Assembly: GCF_019649055.1 (NCBI RefSeq)
Contig: NW_026570294.1
Coordinates: forward strand, 1-64,000
Origin: Paramacrobiotus metropolitanus
Lineage: Eukaryota > Tardigrada > Eutardigrada > Parachela > Macrobiotidae
Length of the DNA: 64,000 bases
Direction of reading: 5' to 3'
This document shows, piece after piece, positions 21,143-29,442 of this stretch (positions are counted from its first letter, which is position 1; each line of letters opens with the position of its first letter). A program made the position numbers and the translations under genes. Below the pieces are notes generated by a model. That model was not told where the DNA came from. It did not search any database and saw only the letters and a list, made by a program, of their open reading frames with translations.

Positions 21143-22110
21143 TGGTTTCACTGGATGATCCATATTTGGATCCCTCTAACCCGGGTAGTTTGGGAGGTGT
21201 TGAGCGCCTTTACACGGAAGCCAGTAAGCACGGCTTTACAAAAGACCAAGTTGAACGATACTTGCAGTCAAAAGACACTTACACCGAGCATCGACCATAC
21301 CGCTCAAAATTCAAACGGAGGAAAATTGTCTGTGTCGGTGTAAACGATCAACATCAAATTGATCTTGCCGATATGCAGAAATTTCACAAAGAGAACGACG
21401 GAGTAAAGTACTTGTTAACATGCATTGATTGCTTTTCGCGATATGCATGGGCCATTCCTGTGAAATCAAAGAAACCAAATGAGATTGTTCGAGCGTTGGA
21501 AAAAATCTACAGAGACTTACGTACACCGCCGCTGCGGTGTCAGAGCGATAATAGAAAGGAATTTACAGCCAAGGAAGTGAGAGATTTTCTTCGCGACTGT
21601 GGAGTCACTTTCTTTACCACAAAAAACGATGACATAAAGTGTGCAATGGTGGAGCGCTTCAATAGAACACTCAAGGACAGACTTTACGTTTACATGACAG
21701 AGAAGCAGACATATCGATACCTGGATGTGCTGGACGATGTGGTCACAGCATATAATAATAGCGTGCACTCTGCTACCGGTTTTGCGCCAAGTGAAGTGGA
21801 CGTGCAAGAAGCTCGCGTGATACGGGGTAAAATGCTTGAGGAAGATGAAATGGATACAATTAAACCTCCTGTTTTTGCTGTTGGAGATTATGTGCGACTT
21901 GCCAAGAAGAAACTTACGTTTGAGAAAGGATATGAAACAAACTTTACGAAAGAGCTTTTCAAAGTGATTAAAGTTATTAAGAAAGGAAAGCAGTGCTTGT
22001 ATGCAGCTGAAGATTTGTCAGGTGAAGAAGTTGACGGCTTGTTCTATGGTCAAGAGCTGTCGAAATTATTATCACTGAACGAACGGGTCATAAAATATCA
22101 CGCATATTAA
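21142..22110 (+). CDS. Retroviral-type DDE integrase
   Basis: 322 codons. It catalyses insertion of the element and explains the 6-bp duplication. Catalytic residues are visible as D74 (IDLADMQ), D136 (CQSDNRKEF) and E171 (VERFNRTL), with the typical YNNSVHSATGFAPSEV region after them. Beyond the stop, 22140-22204 reads RWYGYGPAYDSWE in another frame, the end of a chromodomain that Maverick integrases carry at the C-terminus. A frameshift near 22105 has therefore probably cut off the chromodomain. The catalytic core itself is intact. Confidence 0.93.
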   Translation: MVSLDDPYLDPSNPGSLGGVERLYTEASKHGFTKDQVERYLQSKDTYTEHRPYRSKFKRRKIVCVGVNDQHQIDLADMQKFHKENDGVKYLLTCIDCFSRYAWAIPVKSKKPNEIVRALEKIYRDLRTPPLRCQSDNRKEFTAKEVRDFLRDCGVTFFTTKNDDIKCAMVERFNRTLKDRLYVYMTEKQTYRYLDVLDDVVTAYNNSVHSATGFAPSEVDVQEARVIRGKMLEEDEMDTIKPPVFAVGDYVRLAKKKLTFEKGYETNFTKELFKVIKVIKKGKQCLYAAEDLSGEEVDGLFYGQELSKLLSLNERVIKYHAY

Positions 22111-22201
22111 GGACGAGAAAGCATAAAGAAAGGAACAATATCTCTTGCGATGGTATGGTTACGGACCAGCTTATGATTCATGGGAAGATAAGGAAGCTAA
22201 A

Positions 22202-23035
22202 ATGAGTTTTTACATGTCATTACCAAGTTCTGCATCCAGTACGATATTTCCGGATAATCGTCCTGGCTGCTATACGACACAACTTATCCGTTCAATTGAC
22301 TTGGACGGAGAACGGGAGGTTGGACTTTCTGAACTAATTCTCCCGCCGATGGCAATGCGTTTTCAGTCAGATCTAAAGGTTGCAATAAACAAACCATATA
22401 AGCCGACTTTTGAAGTGCGTACGCTCCCAAAGAAATTATTTTATAGAGATGAATATGATTTAATCAGTAGCGTAAACGAAATGCTCACATACAATCCGCG
22501 ATTCGCTTGCAATTTGGACTTTCGCTACAGCCACCACGACTTGATTAACAGAAAGCCTAAAGACTTACCCTAAACAACGGAAGACGAAAAAAAGCAGTAT
22601 GAAAAACTCTATTTTGCAGCCATCAAAATTCAAGGAGATCATGGACAGCTTTTCGTGCGCGGTGACAGTCAAGTCATATTTGAAATAGCGGAGTATACAC
22701 GTGCCCTTGGACAATAACTATCCTTATATGGGGATGAAAAGGAACCTTTCGTGTTACGTCCACCCAAACATTGTCGCATTGTGAACATTTTTTGCGATTT
22801 AGTGGAATATCAACTCGTAGGGGATGCAATGGTCCCTGTTCTGCGCACATTGTGTACCGAAGCCAGTTCGTACGATGGTACTGTTCTGCGTTTTGAGAAT
22901 CCACATTACTTGCCAGTTCAAAAACAGACATTTAGCACAGTGGAGATTGAAGTGACTGACGACAGAGGAGAAGAAATACGATTTCATAGCGGAGTAGCAG
23001 TGATTAAATTACATTTCAGACCAAAACGATATTAA
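22202..23035 (+). pseudogene. Penton-type minor capsid protein, two in-frame stops
   Basis: The ATG at 22202 starts MSFYMSLPSSASSTIFPDN, the characteristic opening of Maverick minor capsid proteins, followed by an IDLDGEREVGLSEL block. The frame is unbroken in phase to 23035 apart from TAA at 22571-22573 and TAA at about 22718-22720. It forms a jelly-roll penton at capsid vertices in this group. It precedes the basic core protein and MCP as in related elements. Confidence 0.8.
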
Positions 23036-23037
23036 CC

Positions 23038-23490
23038 ATGGTATTGAAGGAGCACCATTTCAGCGAATCTCGCTACACAGATTTATTTGCCAAACAGCAT
23101 GGCTTCGGTATGCCAAAATACCGAGGCGCCCCAGTTATTGGTGGCAGCTTTTGGGGACGGGTGATTGGATTTGCTAAAGGTCTATTTAGCAAAGCTGCAC
23201 CTTACATTTCAAGCCTTGTAACCAAAGCACAACCTCATATGAAAACAGCTGCTTCTAAAGCAGTGGAGTCAGTCATAGATACAGCCGTGGAGAAAGTTAA
23301 CAAAAAGCTTAAAGAGTCCGCAGGCGAAGAAATGGGCATTAAGGGAGGACGTAAACGACGACGACGACAACGAGTGCAAGGACACAAGGTCAAAACTCGC
23401 AGACAAGCAAAACGCGTGACTAAACGTAAAGGGACAAGAAAACGAACCAAGCGACAGTTAGCCATCGACGCAATCGCCAACAGATTTTAA
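23038..23490 (+). CDS. Basic core/cement-like virion protein (adenovirus pVI/pX-like)
   Basis: 150 residues, intact. Residues about 28-60 hold a glycine-rich amphipathic helix region (GAPVIGGSFWGRVIGFAKG); the C-terminal third is extremely basic (GGRKRRRRQRV and repeated RK/KR clusters). Proteins of this composition between penton and MCP genes are standard in Mavericks/adintoviruses and are compared with adenovirus pVI or pX. The precise homologue is uncertain. Confidence 0.65.
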   Translation: MVLKEHHFSESRYTDLFAKQHGFGMPKYRGAPVIGGSFWGRVIGFAKGLFSKAAPYISSLVTKAQPHMKTAASKAVESVIDTAVEKVNKKLKESAGEEMGIKGGRKRRRRQRVQGHKVKTRRQAKRVTKRKGTRKRTKRQLAIDAIANRF

Positions 23491-23498
23491 CAATAATA

Positions 23499-24846
23499 AT
23501 GGCGATGATTGAAGCAAATTCGGAGCTTTCGATGCTTCTGGAAAACCATCTCTTTTACTTACCGGCAACACTGACAGAGAGATGGAACACAAAGGATTAC
23601 GATATTGGACCCGCTCAAGCGACATTTGACTCAGCAAACGATATTGTTTTCACTATTGCTCCCTCTCTGAGCGATATAGTGAGCTTGGCGGATATTAGAT
23701 TTAAATGCGACTTGCACGTTACGAATAAAGACGGCGCAGATTTGAAAGATTCGGACTGCTTGGCACCAGTTAACAACATTCTGCACAGCCTGTTCCAGTC
23801 GGTTACTGTTACCATCGGTGGTCGGAATGTCACGGATGCAAGCACGTTGTATCACTATCGTGCATACCTAGAATCATTGCTCGGTTTTACGGATCAGGCT
23901 AAAAAATCACGACTTACCTTATCGGGATTTGTATTGGATAATAACTGGGAGAAAAAGCCTGGTCATGTTACAGATGCAACAACAAAAGTGAATCGTTTCT
24001 GTAGCGATGGGTCAAACAAAAGACGAGATTGGCTACAGAATATGAAACCGTTGCAGTTGTCAGGCAAACTTCATTGTGATCTGTTTCAAAAGATAAGCCA
24101 CTCTTGCCCGGAGTCGAGCTCACAATCAAATTGGTGCGGAACAAGAACGAAGTGGTTTTTGTTGCTGACAGTGATAGCAACGCCCCGAAAATGGTGGCTA
24201 TCAGGAATTCGCGCTTGCAAGTAAGGAAATATGAACATTCTCCGGATTATTTTACCGCCTTGAGCAAAGAACTACTCAGCACCACATCAAAATATCACAT
24301 TGAGCGTGTGGTGATGCGTGAACATACACTGTTCTTGGTCAGCAACAGGCTGTTTGGTCCAATATTGTTATGGTTCAGCTACCAAAAATCATGATTTTTG
24401 GCATTGTACCGAGCCGATCGTTTGCTGGTGAATACGGATCATCACCATTCAACTTTACACATTTCAATTTGACTAATATCGTGGCCGAAATTGACGGCCA
24501 GCTGTTTCCTACACAAGGGTACAATCTAAATTACGAGAAGGGAAGTTCGATACAAGGCTATGAAGGTCTGTTGGATACACTTGAACGTCTCAACGAGGGA
24601 GCGGGTGAATTGCCAATAGACCGTGAACAGTACAACAAGGGTGGATTCTGCCTGTACGGATTTGATTTTACGCGTGGACACACAGGACGTGGAGCATTGT
24701 CCTTGTCCCGCCATGGGAATTTGAACATACATCTGAAATTTGCCAAAGGTTTAGAAGAAAATGCAGTGTGTGTAGCCATGTTGGTGTTCGATAACGTGAT
24801 CGAAATTAACAACAACCGTCAAGTTATTTTTGACTTTGCACCATGA
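23499..24846 (+). pseudogene. Double-jelly-roll major capsid protein, two frameshifts
   Basis: The N-terminal part (from ATG 23499) includes SVTVTIGGRNV and YRAYLESLLG blocks. Coding shifts frame near 24092, continues with LLPGVELTIKLVRN, and shifts again near 24345 into the segment with PFNFTHFNLTNI, INNNRQVIFDFAP and the stop at 24846. These blocks are hallmark MCP segments of Mavericks. The combined length of about 445 codons is close to family size. It forms the hexon-like trimers of the capsid. Confidence 0.85.
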
Positions 24847-25337
24847 ACAACCTGCAAATCCAAGCTGCATTACTGAAGGATTTGAAAATCCGAGATATTT
24901 TCTGGGAGTGTATTCTGCAGACACACTACCGGACAAAGAATTTCCTGGTGCTTACAATGTCAATACGGAGGTGGATGGCAATCCCGGACAGCACTGGGTT
25001 GCATTTTACTGTGTTGCACCAGGCATACTGGAGGTTAGATTCGTACGGTAAAAATCCTGCCGTTTACTCGCAGCATATTAAGACCTGGATGGGCGACGAC
25101 TTTCTCATTTTGTCTAACACGGAGCGGCAAAGCGTGGATAGTACAGTATGCGGTCAGTACTGCATGTTCTTTGTTACGCTACGTTGCTATGGGTGCTCAT
25201 ACAAGGATGTCATGTCAGCACTAACCAAGCATAAAGGAGTGAACGATGTGTTCGTATGCAAGTTTATCAACAAGTTTTTCAGTATGCGAACACGAGTAAA
25301 AGACCGCAACTTCATAAATGGACTTATCACAAATTAA
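24843..25337 (+). pseudogene. Adenain-like cysteine protease, two frameshifts
   Basis: Matures virion proteins. Catalytic-region signatures occur in two frames: GQHWVAFY (His) near 24989 in one frame, and LDSYGKNP (Asp) near 25040 and CGQYCMFF (Cys) near 25149 in the other. The coding frame leaves the ATG frame near 24890 and returns near 25030, so two compensating frameshifts separate the His segment. Its start overlaps the MCP stop (CATGA). Confidence 0.8.
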
Positions 25338-25533
25338 CAGAAAGCAGGTCGTGGTCACCTTGTTCTGGATGGTCATGTTTGGCCTTCTCATCAGCTTCTA
25401 TTCCCTGCAAATCTATCAATCCATTAAGGGAAACAGAAACATTACGGAAATTGATATTAAAGCATCAAAGGATGTGACAGAAGCATTCCTGAACACTATG
25501 ATGCTGACGGATACCAATAAATCAACAAGCTAA
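25318..25533 (+). CDS. Small single-pass membrane protein
   Basis: 71 residues, intact. One strong transmembrane segment (VVVTLFWMVMFGLLISFYSL) near the N-terminus, then a polar tail. It overlaps the protease end by 20 bp and is followed 1 bp later by a second membrane protein. No family recognised; a virion-membrane or host-membrane role is possible. Confidence 0.55.
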   Translation: MDLSQINRKQVVVTLFWMVMFGLLISFYSLQIYQSIKGNRNITEIDIKASKDVTEAFLNTMMLTDTNKSTS

Positions 25534-25534
25534 G

Positions 25535-25756
25535 ATGGATAAAAAGGATTTCATTTTCTACTGTATTATTTCCACATTGTGTCTCATTTTTTGGACATTG
25601 GAAGTGTACGCGCACATCAAAATGACATCACAGCTGCCCAGTGATCCGATCATGATTCCCGAGGCCATGTTTAACAAAGTCTTCCATAACGTAACTAGCA
25701 CGCTGGGTGGACGACAAATATACAGAATAACTGGTTACGGACCACTAACCGTTTGA
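25535..25756 (+). CDS. Second small single-pass membrane protein
   Basis: 73 residues, intact, with an N-terminal transmembrane segment (FIFYCIISTLCLIFWTLEVY) and a short ectodomain-like tail ending PLTV. Tight spacing with the preceding gene suggests co-expression. No homologue recognised. Confidence 0.55.
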   Translation: MDKKDFIFYCIISTLCLIFWTLEVYAHIKMTSQLPSDPIMIPEAMFNKVFHNVTSTLGGRQIYRITGYGPLTV

Positions 25757-25899
25757 ACAAGTGGCAGATGTACAGCTGATAAAACTGTGCAAATTCATGA
25801 AGGTAAGAAAGTCAGAAGTCAAACTGCAAACTGCTTTGTACATCACAACGGTTGACATTCTGTCTATTTATAAACTGTCTGATTTTTCTCCATTCTAGA

Positions 25900-26364
25900 A
25901 TGCCTCTAAACGCCGTGTCTGTTCGCAAGGAGGAGAACGGCGTAAAGTACTTTCGCTTTAGCGACACTCTTCGTATGGAATGGCGCGTAGCTAACAAGTC
26001 GTTTATACTTGTACGGATCAGTCCAGGCGGTCCTGTAGATGATGATGAGTCCAATGCTGGGTGTGAGCAGTGTATTTAAAGCATGGAAGAATACGACGTG
26101 CGTGTGGCTCGGAAATTTATCAGAATGGAGTTGAGCGGGGAAATGATCCAGACGTTGAGAAAGTCCAATCTTAAATGGCAGCCTGTGGTTCGCGTGATCG
26201 TGGATGGTGTGCGAAAAGAAATTTTCATCAAAGTGAATGGACGAGCGGTAAAAGAACAAGCACAGATCTGCATTATACGTCCAACCGATGGTGGACCATT
26301 GGAACTTTCTGTGTTGGAGTTTCGAATTCTCTGCGCGACTCTAATGACACTTATTGACCAGTAA
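25900..26364 (+). pseudogene. PC4-like family, member C, one in-frame stop
   Basis: The ATG at 25900 follows a TTTATAAA sequence 30 bp upstream. The first repeat holds KYFRFSDTLRMEW and FILVRI strands; a TAA at 26077-26079 separates it from the second repeat, which ends ELSVLEFRILCATLMTLI. The C-terminal strand-helix matches member D (LDLTLVQFRGLCAKLADIV), establishing paralogy. It could instead be two separate genes, since an ATG (26083) follows the stop. Confidence 0.5.
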
Positions 26365-26510
26365 TGGTAAGCATAACAGTCAGAACTTAATGGGAGAAAG
26401 CATATAAGTTTTCAGGGTCAGATGTAAAACGGTTTACGCGTGCGCGTCGATATCAAGGAAGACCAGCAATAAATAGTCACTTACAACGTCTTGAATCTTC
26501 TGCAGCAATC

Positions 26511-26957
26511 ATGGAGTCTGACGGGAATTACGATTCTTCTCTGCCGTTCTGCTGCAGTGTTGACGATATCTTGTGGTTCAGACTGAGTGGCAATATCCGT
26601 GTCGGTTTCAGACCACTCGATCAGCATCTTATTATCGCTTCATTGGTTACACATATATCCAGCTGGAGTCTTGTGCGCACCATCGGCGAGTATGATGATA
26701 CCGTTGTTAAACGCATGATAGAAATGCATGAAGACGATTCATTTCTTCGGCTGTGGAATCGTGCCATTACTACACGAAAAACTCAATGTTATCGGATCAG
26801 AGATGCCACAGGAAAATCTGCTCGGATCCGCTTTAGACCACGCTGTTCGCAAACAGACTGCGTGCGCATTAGTTCTGCCGGGAATGTACCATTGGATCTA
26901 ACTCTTGTTCAGTTTCGTGGACTATGTGCCAAATTAGCCGACATTGTTACTTTGTAA
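26511..26957 (+). CDS. PC4-like family, member D
   Basis: 148 residues, intact. The second half (CYRIRDATGKSARIRFRP, then LTLVQFRGLCAKLADIV) is clearly related to member C. The first half repeats the strand-rich pattern. A CATATAAG motif at about 26400 and CAATAAATAG near 26467 precede the ATG. The TAA stop is the first part of the A-tract of element copy 3, so stop codon and A-tract are coupled. Confidence 0.5.
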   Translation: MESDGNYDSSLPFCCSVDDILWFRLSGNIRVGFRPLDQHLIIASLVTHISSWSLVRTIGEYDDTVVKRMIEMHEDDSFLRLWNRAITTRKTQCYRIRDATGKSARIRFRPRCSQTDCVRISSAGNVPLDLTLVQFRGLCAKLADIVTL

Positions 26958-27045
26958 AAAAAAAAGAGGGCGCCGCCCCGAATTAGTGACGGTCTTAGCT
27001 TGTCAGAATAATTGACAGACAAGCTGACATCGTCGCTATTTTGGG
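26956..27045 (+). promoter_or_regulatory. A-tract/nested-helix element, copy 3
   Basis: An A10 tract starting in the stop codon is followed by GAG and a GGGC-GCC-GCCC hairpin (26968-26978). A long helix pairs 26977-26994 with 27026-27045 (a 2-nt bulge and one T-T mismatch). It encloses a perfect 8-bp AGCTTGTC/GACAAGCT stem (26997-27004 with 27018-27025). This is the best-paired copy and lies 57 bp upstream of the member E gene. Confidence 0.75.
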
Positions 27046-27101
27046 AATCTTCTTTGCATTAAGGAGACAAACAAAATCACGCAGAGAACATTATTGTTAA
27101 A

Positions 27102-27506
27102 ATGGAGTCAAATTTGGTAGAAGTTAGCTACCCCGGCTATGAGGGAATTAGGACCTATCGCTTTGGAAATGGTAAAACGTTGGTTTTCTGGCATTATACA
27201 GCAGGCAAAATGGTTTTGGCAAAGGATGTGTCATCGGTGGATGAGCACGGTTACTTGGAAGCAAAAAGAACGGGAATAACCCTAACCAAGCGAGACTTGG
27301 AATTCTTAGAGTGGATGGTACGAACAGAATGGTATACTCCGGACCTGGAAGAATCTGATTATACCTACAGATTGAATAAGAATTTGGAGATCAAGTTAAA
27401 TCCTGTAGCGTCCATGTATACACCGTCAGTTGAGTTCAGACAGCAAGATCGCCAAATCAAGTTGTCTGTGTTCACAATCATACAGATCGTGGAAGTGGCC
27501 AGTTAA
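27102..27506 (+). CDS. PC4-like family, member E
   Basis: 134 residues, intact. The first repeat reads IRTYRFGNGKTLVFWHY then RTGITLTKRDLEFLEWM, the closest match in the family to the PC4 sequence pattern (R-x-F, then K/R-x-GI-x-L-T before the helix). The second repeat (YTYRLNKNLEIKLNP ... KLSVFTIIQIVEV) is shorter. PC4 forms dimers on melted DNA; a tandem duplication could form an intramolecular dimer. That is inference. Confidence 0.55.
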   Translation: MESNLVEVSYPGYEGIRTYRFGNGKTLVFWHYTAGKMVLAKDVSSVDEHGYLEAKRTGITLTKRDLEFLEWMVRTEWYTPDLEESDYTYRLNKNLEIKLNPVASMYTPSVEFRQQDRQIKLSVFTIIQIVEVAS

Positions 27507-27575
27507 GCAGGATGGCAGATGTCTGCCTGCTTTTGCTTTTTCTATCCATCTAGGAACGGCTATGGCAGATAACCG

Positions 27576-28184
27576 ATGAACCAATTCTTAAAAATGGATA
27601 TGTCAGACGTAGATAATCGCTGCAACAGCTTTGTAAACTGGCCATGTATGGAATATTCCATAGCACGAATGGCATTTGATGGATTCTTTTACAAGGGAGT
27701 GTACGACAAAATTCAGTGTGTATATTGCGGCCATGTTATGGGAGATTGGCCGAATTCTCGGTATAAGCCTTTCTATCGGCATCTGTTTGAACGTCCGAAT
27801 TGTCCTAACTCACAAGCAATGGCTGCTGGCAAGGACGAATCCGGATCGCAACATGATCTGACTTTCTCTGCCCCAGAAATGCAAGAATACAAGACGCGGT
27901 TTGCCAGTTACGCCGAATGGCCTGTAAGCAAACAGCAGCACCCGCCATATATGGCACACGCCGGATTCTACTATGAAGGAAATGGTGATTGCGCTCGTTG
28001 TTTTCACTGCGTCGGCCGATTTCACAACTGGGAAGCAACTGATGTACCGTGGGAGGAACATGCGCGTTGGTATCCAAAATGCCCGTACCTTACGGAGACG
28101 AAAGGAGCGGCTTTCATTGCAGAAACGCAAAAGAAATACGAAAAATCTGTTGTGTCTTGTTGTCCTTGTAGCACTGATGTGTAA
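27576..28184 (+). CDS. Double-BIR inhibitor-of-apoptosis-like protein
   Basis: 202 residues, intact. BIR1 spans about residues 14-75 (GFFYKGVYDKIQCVYCG, DWP, then H and C of the zinc site); BIR2 about 107-180 (AGFYYEGNGDCARCFHC, NWEATDVPWEEHARWYPKCPY). Both keep Cys-x2-Cys-His-Cys zinc ligands. No RING finger follows, as in some viral IAPs. Expected role: blocking host cell death during replication. It is the last gene before the right inverted repeat. Confidence 0.88.
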   Translation: MNQFLKMDMSDVDNRCNSFVNWPCMEYSIARMAFDGFFYKGVYDKIQCVYCGHVMGDWPNSRYKPFYRHLFERPNCPNSQAMAAGKDESGSQHDLTFSAPEMQEYKTRFASYAEWPVSKQQHPPYMAHAGFYYEGNGDCARCFHCVGRFHNWEATDVPWEEHARWYPKCPYLTETKGAAFIAETQKKYEKSVVSCCPCSTDV

Positions 28185-28390
28185 TACTGACTTGTACAGA
28201 CTTCTTCTATTTCGATCTGCCTATTGACTCACATGATCCGGAACAGTGGAATGCTGTTTTTAATGATTTGCTAATCTCTGAATGTTGTGTTCTGAATGAA
28301 TAAAAAAGAGGGTGGGGAAAATCAAACAAAAGAAAGGGGCTAATCATAGACAGTGTACAGGCTAATACGCTATTGTACACAGTACATGGA
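28185..28390. other. 3' non-coding region with AATAAA
   Basis: There is no gene here. AATAAA at 28299-28304 runs into AAAAGAGGGTGGGG, reminiscent of the start of the A-tract elements but without their long helix. Iteron motifs in reverse orientation begin at about 28362. Confidence 0.5.
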
Positions 28391-28580
28391 CTGTACGCTA
28401 TTCGTACACACTATCAGACCAGACTGATTTGTACGCTATTTGTACATACAGTACAGTGTACAGACCATAATCCGCTATTTGTATACCCTAGACTATAGGG
28501 GGGCGGTACTTGGTTCAAATTGACCAATACGCTATTGTACACCCAGAATTTGGGCGCTCTAGTGTTACTACTTCTCTTGT
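28391..28580 (-). repeat. Right terminal inverted repeat
   Basis: The reverse complement matches 8363-8550. It contains five reverse-oriented TACGCTATT(T/C)GTAC-like iterons (from about 28362 to 28551). Its terminus reads ACAAGAGAAG on the inward strand. Confidence 0.85.
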
Positions 28581-28586
28581 CATAGG
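28581..28586. repeat. Right 6-bp target-site duplication (CATAGG)
   Basis: Identical to 8357-8362. Confidence 0.85.
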
Positions 28587-28601
28587 GTGTAAAATCATAG
28601 G

Positions 28602-28900
<299 letters not shown>

Positions 28901-29442
28901 GTATCCGACAAAGTGGATTGCTTAACCTTTATTTTAACAGCCTCGAACGGAAACATACACCAGAGACTGCCAACGGTGCAGCGAGAATTCAACGCCGCAG
29001 GGCGACAGACTCCCATGCGCGCAATGCATCATCTCCTTTACAAGTGACCGAACTCCGGATACCGGAAGACAGACATATGCCCTTGCCCAAGCTCTTTACT
29101 TGAATGTCGTCGCTGGAAACCTCAGCGCATACAGATACTTGGCCTGCCGAGAGTACCTCGTCAACCAGCTGCGGGCATACGAACAAGGATGACTTAGCCG
29201 TCATCCAACGCCAACGAACCGACGACGAAGGTTGGAAAGGCACTCGACCTCCGGTACTGACTGCCCGACTCTTTGAGTGGCGCCAGCACAAGACCTGGCG
29301 CGCCAAGAGCGAGAAAAGAAGAAACTTAAAGAGGTCAATGAGAAAATCGCTAAAATGGAAGCTTACCCACCACCGACCCGTCAGGAACCGGAAATAACGG
29401 TTTGGATACCGGCACCCATACAGGGTCGCTCGGCCAGAACAG
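28901..29442 (+). pseudogene. Degraded coding sequence, right part of the interrupted unit
   Basis: Coding-like fragments in three frames succeed one another (for example GNLSAYRYLACREYLVNQL near 29115, then EREKKKLKEVNEKIAKMEAY near 29310), so the region has several frameshifts or stops. Composition and CCGAC bias match 1-8202. No domain recognised. Confidence 0.4.

Larger units (their letters stand above)
8363..28580. mobile_element. Complete but decayed Polinton/Maverick (adintovirus-like) element, 20.2 kb
   Basis: The element is bounded by CATAGG duplications and ~190-bp terminal inverted repeats starting AGAAGAGAAG (left) and ACAAGAGAAG (right, reverse complement). Gene order is: zinc-finger-like protein, protein-primed PolB, PC4-like, BIR, PC4-like, TBP-like, packaging ATPase, hydrophobic core-like peptide, repeat protein, integrase, minor capsid, basic core-like protein, major capsid, protease, two small membrane proteins, three PC4-like genes and a double-BIR protein, all on the plus strand. 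Length, termini, duplication size and the PolB/ATPase/integrase/protease/MCP set are diagnostic for this class. Many genes carry in-frame stops or frameshifts, so this copy looks fixed and inactive. Confidence 0.95.

Noticed and set aside
12392-22720. Possible stop-codon reassignment or readthrough in Maverick genes (TAA, TGA in frame)
   Set aside because: Both stop types occur together with frameshifts, other genes end normally at the same codons, and the Gypsy and integrase frames use standard code. Decay is simpler.
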